Source: Melaminivora suipulveris (GTDB taxonomy: Bacteria; Pseudomonadota; Gammaproteobacteria; Burkholderiales; Burkholderiaceae_C). From it: a DNA stretch of 64,000 nt. Shown here piece after piece: positions 18,934 to 27,231 of the stretch. Both the position numbers and the translations under genes were made by a program. Position 1 is the first letter of the stretch, and each line of letters opens with the position of its first letter. The DNA lies in contig NZ_CP027667.1 in assembly GCF_003008575.1 (NCBI RefSeq), positions 1,678,501 to 1,742,500 of the forward strand, written 5' to 3'. The notes under the pieces were generated by a model. The model was not told where the DNA came from. It saw only the letters and a list, made by a program, of their open reading frames with translations, and made no database searches.

Positions 18934-20490
18934 ATGAGCCTCGCCCTGGTCCAAAGCCGTGCCCTGCTGGGCCTGGGCGCGCCTGCTGTCACCGTCGAGG
19001 TGCATCTGGCCAATGGCCTGCCCAGTTTCACGCTGGTGGGTTTGGCCGAGGTCGAGGTCAAGGAGGCGCGCGAGCGCGTGCGCTCGGCGCTGCTCAACGC
19101 CGGGCTGGAGTTCCCGCACAACAAGCGCATCACGGTCAACCTGGCGCCGGCCGATCTGCCCAAGGATTCCGGCCGCTTCGATCTGCCCATCGCGCTGGGC
19201 ATCCTGGCGGCCAGCGGGCAGATCGATGGCGCGCGGCTGGCCGGCTGGGAGTTCGCCGGCGAGCTGTCGCTGTCGGGTCAGCTGCGAGCGGTGCGCGGCG
19301 CTTTGGCCACCGCCCTGGCGCTGGCCGCGCAAGACGGCCAGGCGCCATGCATGGTGTTGCCGCCGGGCAGCGCCGAGGAGGCGGCGCTGGTGCCGGGCGC
19401 GCGCATCTGGCGTGCGCAGCACCTGCTGGACGTGGTGCGGCAGTTCCTGCCCGCTTCGGCGCAGGATGAGCGCGGCCATGGCGACGAGACTGACGGCGCC
19501 GGCTGGCAGCCCATGCAGCCGGCCGCCGCGCCGCCGGCCACCCCCGGACCCGATCTGGCCGATGTGAAAGGCCAGGCCGGAGCGCGCCGCGCGCTGGAGA
19601 TCGCCGCTGCCGGAGGCCATGGCCTGCTTCTGGTCGGACCGCCCGGATCGGGCAAGTCCATGCTGGCGCAGCGTTTTGCCGGTCTGCTGCCACCCATGAG
19701 CGTGACCCAGGCGCTGGAGAGCGCGGCGATTGCCAGCCTGGCCGGGCGTTTCGACCCCGGCCAGTGGATGCAGCGGCCCACCGCCAGCCCACACCACAGC
19801 GCCAGCGCCGTGGCGCTGGTGGGGGGCGGGTCGCCGCCGCGCCCCGGCGAGATTTCGCTGGCGCACGAGGGCGTTCTGTTCCTGGACGAGTTCCCGGAAT
19901 TTGCCCGCAGCGCGCTGGAGGCGCTGCGCGAGCCGCTGGAGAGCGGGCGCATCACCATTGCCCGCGCGGCGCGGCGGGCGGAGTTTCCGGCGCGCTTTCA
20001 GCTCATCGCCGCCATGAACCCCTGCCCCTGCGGCTTTGCCGGCTCACGCCAGCGCGCGTGCCGCTGCTCGCCCGAGCAGGTGGCGCGCTACCAGGGCAAG
20101 CTGTCCGGGCCGCTGCTGGACCGCATCGACCTGCACGTGGAAGTGCCCGCCTTGCCACCGGAGGAGCTGCTGGCCGCCACGCCGGGCGAAGCCAGCAGCG
20201 CCGTGCGCGAGCGCGTGGCCGGCGCGCACTCCCGCGCGCTGGCGCGCCAGGGCAAGGCCAATCAGGCGCTGGCGGGGCAGGAGATCGACCAGATGGCGCG
20301 GCTGGACGACGCGGCACGCACCTTCCTGCAGACCGCCGCGGCGCGCCTGGCCTGGTCGGCGCGCAGCACGCACCGGGCGCTCAAGGTGGCGCGCACCATC
20401 GCCGATCTGGCCGGCAGCGACGGTGTGGCGCTGGCGCACGTTGCCGAGGCAGTGCAGTACCGGCGCGTGCTGCGCGCGGCTCAGGGCTGA
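18934..20490 (+). CDS. comM: ComM/YifB family Mg-chelatase-like ATPase
   Basis: A 518-residue AAA+ protein. The N-terminal S5-fold domain includes VEVHLANGLPSFTLVGLAEV; the Walker A is GPPGSGKSM; FLDEFPEF supplies the Walker B; and the zinc-like CGFAGSRQRACRCSP insert is present. ComM is a hexameric helicase that extends heteroduplexes by branch migration during natural transformation. I chose the ATG at 18934 (MSLALVQSRALLG), the family start. It is divergent from glnK, and a dispersed element follows the stop codon. Confidence 0.92.
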   Translation: MSLALVQSRALLGLGAPAVTVEVHLANGLPSFTLVGLAEVEVKEARERVRSALLNAGLEFPHNKRITVNLAPADLPKDSGRFDLPIALGILAASGQIDGARLAGWEFAGELSLSGQLRAVRGALATALALAAQDGQAPCMVLPPGSAEEAALVPGARIWRAQHLLDVVRQFLPASAQDERGHGDETDGAGWQPMQPAAAPPATPGPDLADVKGQAGARRALEIAAAGGHGLLLVGPPGSGKSMLAQRFAGLLPPMSVTQALESAAIASLAGRFDPGQWMQRPTASPHHSASAVALVGGGSPPRPGEISLAHEGVLFLDEFPEFARSALEALREPLESGRITIARAARRAEFPARFQLIAAMNPCPCGFAGSRQRACRCSPEQVARYQGKLSGPLLDRIDLHVEVPALPPEELLAATPGEASSAVRERVAGAHSRALARQGKANQALAGQEIDQMARLDDAARTFLQTAAARLAWSARSTHRALKVARTIADLAGSDGVALAHVAEAVQYRRVLRAAQG

Positions 20491-20557
20491 TTCATTACTG
20501 CTTTTTTGATAGCTGACGACGCTTGAATGACGCCGGCTCAGGCCATTTTTGACTGAG
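20491..20557 (+). repeat. Dispersed intergenic element, copy B
   Basis: Reads CTTTTTTGATAGCTGACG, then GCTTGAATGACGCCGGCTCA and GGCCATTTTTGA. It occupies the space between the convergent comM and mqsA genes. Confidence 0.8.
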
Positions 20558-20559
20558 AT

Positions 20560-20961
20560 TCAAGCCGGTTTCATCTCCTGCAGCAGATGCGGGTGGCGAT
20601 CCAGCAGCCGGAGCAACTGCACCAGCGCCAGCGGCGGGCGCGTCCTGCCAGTCTCGTAGCGCGAGAAAGCGTTGACCCCGCCGCCGAACAGCTCGGCTGC
20701 CTGGCGCTGGTCCAGGGAGAGTTTCTGGCGCACCTGAGCGATGTAGCCGGGGTCGATGGTGGCGGCGTTGACCTGGCGGCGAAACGCTGCGATGCACTGG
20801 GCATAGCGGTCGCCGCTTTCGCGGTCCAGCACCACCTCGGCGCAGGCCGGGCACCACTGGCCCGTTACGTCGGCGATGGTGGTCGATTCGCCCTTGTAGG
20901 TGTGGGTGAGGTCGCGCGTGTCGTGGATCAATTCGGCCGCGCCGCAGACGGGACATTGCAT
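20560..20961 (-). CDS. mqsA: Antitoxin MqsA
   Basis: A 133-residue antitoxin and repressor. Cys3, Cys6, Cys37 and Cys40 form the N-terminal zinc site at the same positions as E. coli MqsA. The C-terminal HTH_3 domain (LSLDQRQAAELFGGGVNAFS) binds the operator. AAGGAG precedes the start at 20961, two bases after the mqsR stop, the usual toxin-first order of this system. It would neutralise MqsR and repress the operon through the palindrome upstream of mqsR. Confidence 0.93.
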   Translation of the reverse strand: MQCPVCGAAELIHDTRDLTHTYKGESTTIADVTGQWCPACAEVVLDRESGDRYAQCIAAFRRQVNAATIDPGYIAQVRQKLSLDQRQAAELFGGGVNAFSRYETGRTRPPLALVQLLRLLDRHPHLLQEMKPA

Positions 20962-20963
20962 GG

Positions 20964-21263
20964 TCACAGCTCCTTGAAGGAAACGATCAGGACATCGTCG
21001 ATGACGGTGAGCTTGAGGTAGACGCCGCCGCCTGGCGCTGCGGGTCGGTAGACGTCTTGCCAGATGCGATGGTCGGCATGGGTGGTCATGCTCTTGTAGA
21101 AGTCGCGGGGTTCGAGCGCCAATACCACCGCGCACATGCCTGCCAAGTCCTGAACGCCCAACTCCAGGGCACCGTCATAGGCGCTGGCAGTGGCGCGCAC
21201 CTGGCCCGCCTGAACCAAAGCCTTGACAAGCTCGAGCTTGCAATGCGGCGTGCTTTTCTCCAT
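20964..21263 (-). CDS. mqsR: mRNA interferase toxin MqsR
   Basis: A 99-residue RelE-fold endoribonuclease (E. coli MqsR has 98). It begins MEKSTPHCKLELVKALVQAG and contains DFYKSMTTHADHRIWQDVYRP; Lys57, Gln69 and Tyr82 match the E. coli catalytic residues with a one-residue offset. It ends VLIVSFKEL, as in the family. The toxin cleaves mRNA at GCU. A GGGGGTG ribosome site precedes the ATG. The pair appears intact and lies between comM and a transporter operon. Confidence 0.95.
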   Translation of the reverse strand: MEKSTPHCKLELVKALVQAGQVRATASAYDGALELGVQDLAGMCAVVLALEPRDFYKSMTTHADHRIWQDVYRPAAPGGGVYLKLTVIDDVLIVSFKEL

Positions 21264-21282
21264 CGCTTCACCCCCTCAATTA

Positions 21283-21299
21283 TTAACCTACTTGGTTAA
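21283..21299. promoter_or_regulatory. mqsRA operator
   Basis: TTAACC-TACTT-GGTTAA is a perfect inverted repeat 20 bases upstream of the mqsR start. E. coli MqsA binds AACCT(N)AGGTT palindromes, so this is the expected autoregulatory site. Confidence 0.75.
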
Positions 21300-21309
21300 A
21301 TTCCAAAGC

Positions 21310-22875
21310 TCACACCTCCAGATACAAGCGCCGCGCCGCCGCATCGACCGCCAGCTCGGCCATGGGCGCCTCGTGCACGATGCGGCCTTTTTCCAGCACG
21401 CAGGCACGGTCGGCAACGGCTTCGGCGAAGTGCAGGTTCTGCTCGCACAGCAGGATGCCCAAGCCCTGGCGCTTCATCTCGGCGATGGCGCGGGCCATTT
21501 GCTGCACGATCAGCGGGGCGACGCCTTCGGAAGGTTCGTCCAGCAGCACCAGCAGCGGCTGGCCCATCAGCGTGCGCGCCACGGTGAGCATCTGCTGCTC
21601 GCCGCCGCTCATGCGCCCGCCGGGGCGGTGCGGCATCTCGGCCAGGTTGGGAAACAGCGCGAACAGGCGCTCCACCGTCCAGGGGGCCAGTGGCGTGCCG
21701 TCCGGCCAGCGGCGTGGCGGCTGACGGCCGCAGTCGAGGTTTTGCAGCACCGTGAGGTCGGTGAAGATGCGCCGCTCCTCGGGCACGTAGCCGACGCCAG
21801 CGCGCGCGATCTCGTGCGCCGGCAGGCCGGCGATGGACTGGCCCTGAAAATCGATGCCGCCGCGCGTGCGCGCCAGCAGGCCGGCGATGCTTTTCAAGGT
21901 GGTGGACTTGCCCGCGCCATTGCGCCCCATCAGCGCCACCACCTCGCCCGGCGCGACGGTGAGCGACACGCCTTGCAGGATGTGCGCCGCGCCGTACCAG
22001 GCGTGCAACTCCTGCACGCGCAGCAGGCTCGCTTGCACCGGAACTGCCGAACGGGAAATTTCGGACGTTTTTGGCCTTGAGCCGGCGTCATTCAATGGGT
22101 TGTTGCTCTCATTTTCAGAGCGATCGAAGCCTCCACCCAGGTAGGCCTCCTGTACCCGCGCGTCGGCCTGGATCTGCGCTGGCAGCCCCTCGGCCAGCAG
22201 CTGGCCGCGCACCAGCACGGCGACGCGGTCGGCCTGCCCGAAGACGACATCCATGCTGTGCTCGGTGAACAGCACGGCCATGCTGCGTCCCTGCGCGATC
22301 TGGCGCACCAGCTGCATGAGCCGCGTGCGCTCGGCCGGGGCCATGCCGGCGGTGGGCTCGTCCATCAGCAGCAGACGCGGGCGCCTGGCCAGGGCGACGG
22401 CCAGCTCCAGCCGCTTGACGTCGCCGTAGGCCAGCTCGCTGCACGGGCGCTGCGCCTGGGCTTGCAGGCCCACCTGCGCCAGCAGCGCCAGCGCGTCCGC
22501 CGCGCGATGGCGGTCGGCCGCCCGCCACCAGCGCCAGGCCAGGCCGTCAGCCGCCAACAGCGCCAGCTGCACGTTTTGCAGCACGGTGAAGCTCAAAAAC
22601 GTCTGCGCAATCTGGAAGGTGCGCGCCACGCCCGCGCGCGCCAGGCGGCGTGGCGACGCGCCGGTGATGTCCTGGCCGGCCAGCAGCACGCGGCCGGCGT
22701 CCGGCACCAACTGGCCGCCGACCATGTTGAAGCTGGTGGTCTTGCCGGCGCCGTTGGGGCCGATCAACGCCAGCAGCTCTCCGGCGCGCAGTTGCAACGA
22801 CAGGCCTTGCACGGCCTGCACGCCGCCAAAAGCCTTGTGCAGGCCCTCCACGCGCAGCAGCGGCTCGGCGCTCAT
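21310..22875 (-). CDS. Fused ABC transporter ATPases (LivG-LivF type)
   Basis: One 521-codon frame holds two complete branched-chain-type ATPases. Residues 1-248 are LivG-like (Walker A GPNGAGKTT, ends EAYLGGGF). Residues about 280-521 are LivF-like (Walker A GRNGAGKST, RMSGGEQQML signature, ends RRLYLEV). The roughly 30-residue linker begins DRSENESNNPLNDAGSRPK and is partly encoded by a dispersed element that replaced the livG stop codon. The start at 22875 overlaps the permease stop by four bases. A GTG inside the linker could restart translation of the second ATPase separately. It energises the fused permease upstream. Confidence 0.88.
   Translation of the reverse strand: MSAEPLLRVEGLHKAFGGVQAVQGLSLQLRAGELLALIGPNGAGKTTSFNMVGGQLVPDAGRVLLAGQDITGASPRRLARAGVARTFQIAQTFLSFTVLQNVQLALLAADGLAWRWWRAADRHRAADALALLAQVGLQAQAQRPCSELAYGDVKRLELAVALARRPRLLLMDEPTAGMAPAERTRLMQLVRQIAQGRSMAVLFTEHSMDVVFGQADRVAVLVRGQLLAEGLPAQIQADARVQEAYLGGGFDRSENESNNPLNDAGSRPKTSEISRSAVPVQASLLRVQELHAWYGAAHILQGVSLTVAPGEVVALMGRNGAGKSTTLKSIAGLLARTRGGIDFQGQSIAGLPAHEIARAGVGYVPEERRIFTDLTVLQNLDCGRQPPRRWPDGTPLAPWTVERLFALFPNLAEMPHRPGGRMSGGEQQMLTVARTLMGQPLLVLLDEPSEGVAPLIVQQMARAIAEMKRQGLGILLCEQNLHFAEAVADRACVLEKGRIVHEAPMAELAVDAAARRLYLEV
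22064..22118 (-). repeat. Dispersed element, copy G, at the ATPase fusion joint
   Basis: On the minus strand it reads CATTGAATGACGCCGGCTCA, then AGGCCAAAAACG, matching the core of the other copies. It lies in frame in the linker between the two ATPase domains. Confidence 0.65.
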
Positions 22876-24779
22876 GCCGTCGGCCCTTTCGCTTCGCCTT
22901 TGGTGGCAACCCAGCCTTTCAACGCCTGGGCCAAACCGGCGATTCCCTGCGGAAACAGCATGATCAGCAGCAGCATCACGGCGCCCATCCAGGCGCGCCA
23001 GTATTCGGTCGTGCGCGCCACGCTGTCGTGCAGCCAGGTGAAGGCCGCCGCGCCGACGATGGGCCCGGCCAGCTGCTGCATGCCGCCCAGCAGCATCATG
23101 ACCAGGCCGTCGACCGAGCGGTTCACCGACAGCACGTCCGGCGCCACGCCCCCCTTGGAGAACGCGAACAAGGCCCCGGCCAGGCCGGCGAACAGCCCGG
23201 CCAGCGTGAAGGCCGCCCAGCGCACGCCGCGCACATGCAGGCCGGTAGCCTCGGCCCTGGCCGCCGAATCGCGCGTGGCGCGCAGCGCCCAGCCCAGCGG
23301 TGCGAACAGCACGCGCCGCAGCGCGTACAGGCCCGCCGCGCACAGCGCCAGCGCCAGCCAGTAAAAGCGCGCGCCGCCGGCCAGCCACTCGGGCGGCCAG
23401 ACGCCGGTCAGGCCGTTGCTGCCACCGGTCACCGCGTCCCACTGCCAGGCCACGGCCCAGGTGATCTGCGCCAGCGCCAGGGTCAGCATGGTCAGCGGCA
23501 CGCCGCTCAGGCGCACGGCCAGGCTGCCATAGACCAACGCGAACGCGGCGCCGGCCAGGCCGCCCAGGGCGAGCACCGCCCCGAAGGGCAGGCCCGCGCC
23601 GCGCGCCAAAAGCGCCGCCGCGTAGGCGCCCACGCCGAAATACGCCGCATGGCCGAACGAGTGCATGCCGCCAGGACCGGCGATGAAATGCAGGCTGGCG
23701 GCGAACAGGGCGGCGATGAAGATGTCGGCCAGCAGCACCGTGGCGTAGCTGGCGCTGCCAGCCACAAAGGGCAGCAGCGCCAGCGCCGCCAGCGCCAGCG
23801 CCCAGCCAGCGCGGGCGGCGCGACCGGCGGACGGCAACGGCAGCTCGGGCGCGCCGCCCGCGCGCGCGGCCTCCTGCGGCCGGCCCAGGAGGCCCCAGGG
23901 CCGCCAGACCAGCACGGCGGCCATGATGGCAAATTCGACCACCAGGGTGAGCTTGGGAAAATCCACCGCCACGCCGCCGATCTGCGCCACGCCCAGCCAG
24001 ATGAACACCGCCTTGGCCTCGGCGATCAGCAGCGCGGCGATGAAGGCGCCCGGCAGCGAGCCCATGCCGCCCACCACCACGACCACGAAGGCCGCGCCGA
24101 TGGTGAGCAAATCCAGCTCCAGGCTGGCCGGCTCGCGCGGCAGTTGCAGCGCGCCGCCCAGGCCGGCCAGCAGTGAGCCCAGGGCGAACACGCCCGTGAA
24201 CAGCCAGGCCTGGTTCACGCCCAGGGCGGACAGCATGGCCCGGTCCTGCGTGGCCGCGCGCACCAGCGTGCCCCAGCGCGTGCGCGTCAGCAGCAGCGTC
24301 AGCGCCAGCAGCACCAGCGGGCCGACGGCGATCAGGAACAGGTCATAGGCCGGAAAGCGCCGCCCCAGGATCTGCACTGCACCCTCCAAGCCCGGCGCGC
24401 GCGGGCCGAACAGCTCCTGCGGGCCCCAGAGCGCCAGCGCCGCGTCCTTGATGACCAGCACCAGAGCGAAAGTGGCCAGCAGCTGCAGCAGCTCGGGCGC
24501 GCGGTAGATGCGCCGCAGCAGCAGCACCTCGACGGCGGCGCCCAGGGCGCCGATGGCCAGCGGCGCCAGCAGCAGCGCCGGCCAGAAGCCGATGCTGCCC
24601 GAGAGCTGCTCGACGCTGGAATACGCCACGTACAGCCCCAGCATGTACAGCGAGCCGTGCGCGAAGTTGACGATGCGCAGCACGCCGAAGATCAGCGACA
24701 GGCCGGCGGCGACCAGAAACAGCGTGGACGCCCCGGCCAGGCCGTTGAGCAGCTGCACCAGCAGGCTTGCCAGGTCCAT
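22872..24779 (-). CDS. Fused ABC transporter permease (LivH-LivM type)
   Basis: A 635-residue inner-membrane protein. Residues 1 to about 300 match LivH (GLSLIFGVLRIVNFAHGSLY). Residues about 330-635 match LivM (HFIAGPGGMHSFGHAAYFGV and LSGVPLTMLTLALAQITWA). The halves are joined by an Ala/Pro/Arg linker. It would import a branched-chain amino acid, urea or similar amide. It lies in the order binding protein, permease, ATPase; a gap of about 120 bases containing a dispersed element separates it from the binding protein gene. Confidence 0.9.
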   Translation of the reverse strand: MDLASLLVQLLNGLAGASTLFLVAAGLSLIFGVLRIVNFAHGSLYMLGLYVAYSSVEQLSGSIGFWPALLLAPLAIGALGAAVEVLLLRRIYRAPELLQLLATFALVLVIKDAALALWGPQELFGPRAPGLEGAVQILGRRFPAYDLFLIAVGPLVLLALTLLLTRTRWGTLVRAATQDRAMLSALGVNQAWLFTGVFALGSLLAGLGGALQLPREPASLELDLLTIGAAFVVVVVGGMGSLPGAFIAALLIAEAKAVFIWLGVAQIGGVAVDFPKLTLVVEFAIMAAVLVWRPWGLLGRPQEAARAGGAPELPLPSAGRAARAGWALALAALALLPFVAGSASYATVLLADIFIAALFAASLHFIAGPGGMHSFGHAAYFGVGAYAAALLARGAGLPFGAVLALGGLAGAAFALVYGSLAVRLSGVPLTMLTLALAQITWAVAWQWDAVTGGSNGLTGVWPPEWLAGGARFYWLALALCAAGLYALRRVLFAPLGWALRATRDSAARAEATGLHVRGVRWAAFTLAGLFAGLAGALFAFSKGGVAPDVLSVNRSVDGLVMMLLGGMQQLAGPIVGAAAFTWLHDSVARTTEYWRAWMGAVMLLLIMLFPQGIAGLAQALKGWVATKGEAKGPTA

Positions 24780-24812
24780 GGCTCAGGCGCGTGTGCGGCG
24801 GGCGCTGTTTTT

Positions 24813-24873
24813 GTACGAAAACGGCCCTGAGTCGGCGTCTTTCAAGCGCAGGTAGCTACAATTCTTGTAGCTC
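24813..24873 (-). repeat. Dispersed intergenic element, copy D
   Basis: On the minus strand it reads GTAGCTACCTGCGCTTGAAA, then GACGCCGACTCAGGGCCG and TTTTCGT. It lies between the binding-protein and permease genes, with an AGCTACA-N5-TGTAGCT dyad at one end. Confidence 0.8.
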
Positions 24874-24901
24874 GCAGAAAGCGCCGCCAGTCGACCCGTC
24901 A

Positions 24902-26116
24902 TCACTGCGCGGTGGCAGGGCGCAGCTTGGCGACCTCCGCGTCCGACGGCTGGAACCTGGCGCCATCCATGTACTGGAAATCCACCATCACGCCCTTTCC
25001 CTGCTGTTGCGCCGTCTTGCCGACGTAGGCGCCCATGGTGGATTGATGGTCCTGTACCCGGTAGGTGATGGGGCCGAACGGCGTCGCTACCTCCAGCCCG
25101 CGGAAGGCGGCGATGAGCTTTTCCGTATCGGCCGAGCCAGCTCGTCTCAGCCCGGCGGCGACCGACAGCACGGCGTTGTAGCCGACCACCGAGCCAGCGC
25201 GCGGGTAGTCCTTGAAGCGCTTTTGATACGCATCCAGGAAGGCCTGGTGCTCGGGCGTCTTGATGGCGTACCAGGGGTAACCGGTGACGACCCAGCCGGT
25301 GGGCGTCTCGGTTTTCAGGGTGTCCAGGTATTCCGGCTCGCCCGACAAAAGGCTGACCACGCCGCGCCCGTCGAACAGGCCGCGCGTGTTGCCCTCGCGC
25401 ACGAACTTGGCCAGATCGGCGGCGAACAGCACGTTGAAGATGGCGTCCGGCTTGGCGTCCTGCAGCGCCTGCACGACGCTGCCGGCGTCCACCTTGCCCA
25501 GGGGCGTGGCCTGCTCGGCGACGAACTCCACGCCGGGCTGCGCGGCAGTCATCAGTTTCTTGAACGTTGCCACGGCCGACTGGCCGTATTCGTAGTTGGG
25601 GTAGACGATGGCCCAGCGCTTCTTGTTCATCCGCGCCGCCTCGGGCACCAGCATGGCGACCTGCATGTAGGTCGAAGGCCGCAGGCGGAAGGTGTAGCGA
25701 TTGCCCTGTTCCCAGACGATCTTGTCGGTGAGCGGCTCGGCGGCGAGGAAGAAGCGCTTTTTCTGCTGCGCGTAGTCGGTCAGCGCCAGGCCCACGTGCG
25801 ACAAAAAGCTGCCCATCAGCACGTCGATCTTCTCGCGCGCGATCAGCTCCTCGGCGGCGCGCACGGCGTCGCCCGGCGTGCCGTTGTCGTCGCGCGTGAT
25901 GAGCTGGAGCTTCTTGCCGCCCACGCCACCGGCGGCGTTGACCTGTTCGACAGCCAGCTCCATGCCTTTCTTGTAGGGCTCCAGGAAGGCGGGCTGGGCC
26001 TTGTAGCTGTTGATCTCGCCGAGCTTGTAGGTTCCCTCAGCCTGGGCCAGGCTGCTGGCCAGCACGGTCAGGGCGAAAGTGGCGGTGGCGGCGCGTGCGC
26101 GCAGACGGGAAGACAT
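24902..26116 (-). CDS. ABC transporter substrate-binding protein (branched-chain amino acid type)
   Basis: A 404-residue periplasmic protein. The signal peptide (residues 1 to about 26, ending SSLAQA) is followed by a type-I periplasmic binding fold of the Peripla_BP_6 group (YKKGMELAVEQVNAAGGVGG, then RDDNGTPGDAVRAAEELI). I chose the ATG at 26116 because it places the signal peptide at the N-terminus; a longer frame upstream runs into the fpr promoter region. It works with the fused permease and ATPases downstream. The ligand is not evident. Confidence 0.9.
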   Translation of the reverse strand: MSSRLRARAATATFALTVLASSLAQAEGTYKLGEINSYKAQPAFLEPYKKGMELAVEQVNAAGGVGGKKLQLITRDDNGTPGDAVRAAEELIAREKIDVLMGSFLSHVGLALTDYAQQKKRFFLAAEPLTDKIVWEQGNRYTFRLRPSTYMQVAMLVPEAARMNKKRWAIVYPNYEYGQSAVATFKKLMTAAQPGVEFVAEQATPLGKVDAGSVVQALQDAKPDAIFNVLFAADLAKFVREGNTRGLFDGRGVVSLLSGEPEYLDTLKTETPTGWVVTGYPWYAIKTPEHQAFLDAYQKRFKDYPRAGSVVGYNAVLSVAAGLRRAGSADTEKLIAAFRGLEVATPFGPITYRVQDHQSTMGAYVGKTAQQQGKGVMVDFQYMDGARFQPSDAEVAKLRPATAQ

Positions 26117-26168
26117 GGCGGGCTGTTCCTTTGTCACAGGTCGGTGCGGGGTGGCAAATGTACCCGGC

Positions 26169-26266
26169 GTGCGGGTTTGCTCCACAATGTGCGGGTTTGT
26201 ACGGATGGCAGCGCGGCCGGCGAATGTCGGCTTATTCCCTAAACGCATAAAAAAGCGGCGACATTC
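26169..26266 (+). promoter_or_regulatory. Direct and inverted repeats in the fpr upstream region
   Basis: GTGCGGGTTTG occurs twice as an exact 11-base direct repeat, starting at 26169 and 26189, exactly 20 bases apart (two helical turns). Farther downstream GAATGTCG (26222) and CGACATTC (26259) form an 8-base inverted repeat around an AT-rich segment. The direct repeats look like tandem activator sites for fpr or for the divergent binding-protein gene. Confidence 0.4.
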
Positions 26267-26328
26267 AGACTCCGTCGCAGCGCCCATCCGCCTGCCGACT
26301 TCCCTTCTGCCCAGCCTTTCCCTCCTCC

Positions 26329-27102
26329 ATGAGCGCATTCCTCGAAGAACGTGTCCTGTCGGTGCACCACTGGACCGATCGCCTGTTTTCCTTCACCACC
26401 ACGCGCGATCCGGCGCTGCGGTTCTCCAACGGCCACTTCACCATGATCGGCCTCAAAGTGGACGGCAAGCCGCTCTTGCGCGCCTATAGCATCGTCAGCG
26501 CCAACTACGAGGAGCACCTGGAGTTCCTGTCCATCAAGGTGCCGGACGGCCCGCTGACCTCGCGCCTGCAGCACATCCAGGTGGGCGACACCATCGTCGT
26601 CGGCAAGAAGCCCACTGGCACGTTGTTGATCGACTATCTGCTGCCGGCGAAGAGGCTGTATCTGATGTCCACCGGCACGGGACTGGCGCCCTTCCTGAGC
26701 GTCATCCGCGACCCGGAGACCTACGAAAAGTTCGAGGAAGTCATCCTGATCCACGGCGTGCGCGAGGTGGCAGAGCTGGCCTATCACGATTATTTGAGCG
26801 AGGAACTGCCACGCCACGAGATCCTGGGCGAGATGGTGTCGGCCCAGCTCAAGTACTACCCGACGGTGACGCGCGAGGCGTTCCGCAATCAGGGACGCAT
26901 CAACGAGCTGATCGACAGCGGCAAGCTATTTGCCGATCTGGGCGTGCCACCGCTGTCGCCTTTGGAGGACCGCGTAATGCTGTGCGGCAGCCCGGAGATG
27001 CTGGCCACGCTCAAGGAGCTGCTGGAAAAGCGTGACTTCGAGGAAGGCAATACCACGCGGCCGGGCGACTTCGTGATCGAGCGGGCGTTTGTGGAGAAGT
27101 GA
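26329..27102 (+). CDS. fpr: Ferredoxin-NADP reductase
   Basis: A 257-residue bacterial-type FNR that exchanges electrons between NADPH and ferredoxin or flavodoxin. The FAD motif RAYSIVSANY and NADP motif STGTGLAPFLSVI are clear, and the C-terminus FVIERAFVEK is the subclass-I ending. The start follows CCTCC-like bases and matches family length. It is divergent from the binding-protein gene; in pseudomonads fpr is oxidative-stress regulated, which may be so here. A second-family repeat begins at its stop codon. Confidence 0.93.
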   Translation: MSAFLEERVLSVHHWTDRLFSFTTTRDPALRFSNGHFTMIGLKVDGKPLLRAYSIVSANYEEHLEFLSIKVPDGPLTSRLQHIQVGDTIVVGKKPTGTLLIDYLLPAKRLYLMSTGTGLAPFLSVIRDPETYEKFEEVILIHGVREVAELAYHDYLSEELPRHEILGEMVSAQLKYYPTVTREAFRNQGRINELIDSGKLFADLGVPPLSPLEDRVMLCGSPEMLATLKELLEKRDFEEGNTTRPGDFVIERAFVEK

Positions 27103-27210
27103 CAACCCCCTGAGCCGCTGCGCGGCTTCCCCCTTCTCTGGCGCGCGCTTTGCGCGCTGGGAAGGGGGACGACGCCACTGGACTGGCGGAGCCAGATCCA
27201 CGGCGTCTGC
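27103..27210 (+). repeat. Second-family repeat, copy K1
   Basis: Begins CAACCCCCTGAGCCGCTGCG and has CCCCCTTCTC pairing with GGGAAGGGGG around a GCGCGC-rich loop. It matches copy K2 near 29930-30012 in inverse orientation and lies between the convergent fpr and yihY genes. Confidence 0.7.
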
Positions 27211-27231
27211 TGGTGGAGGTGGGCGCCCAGG

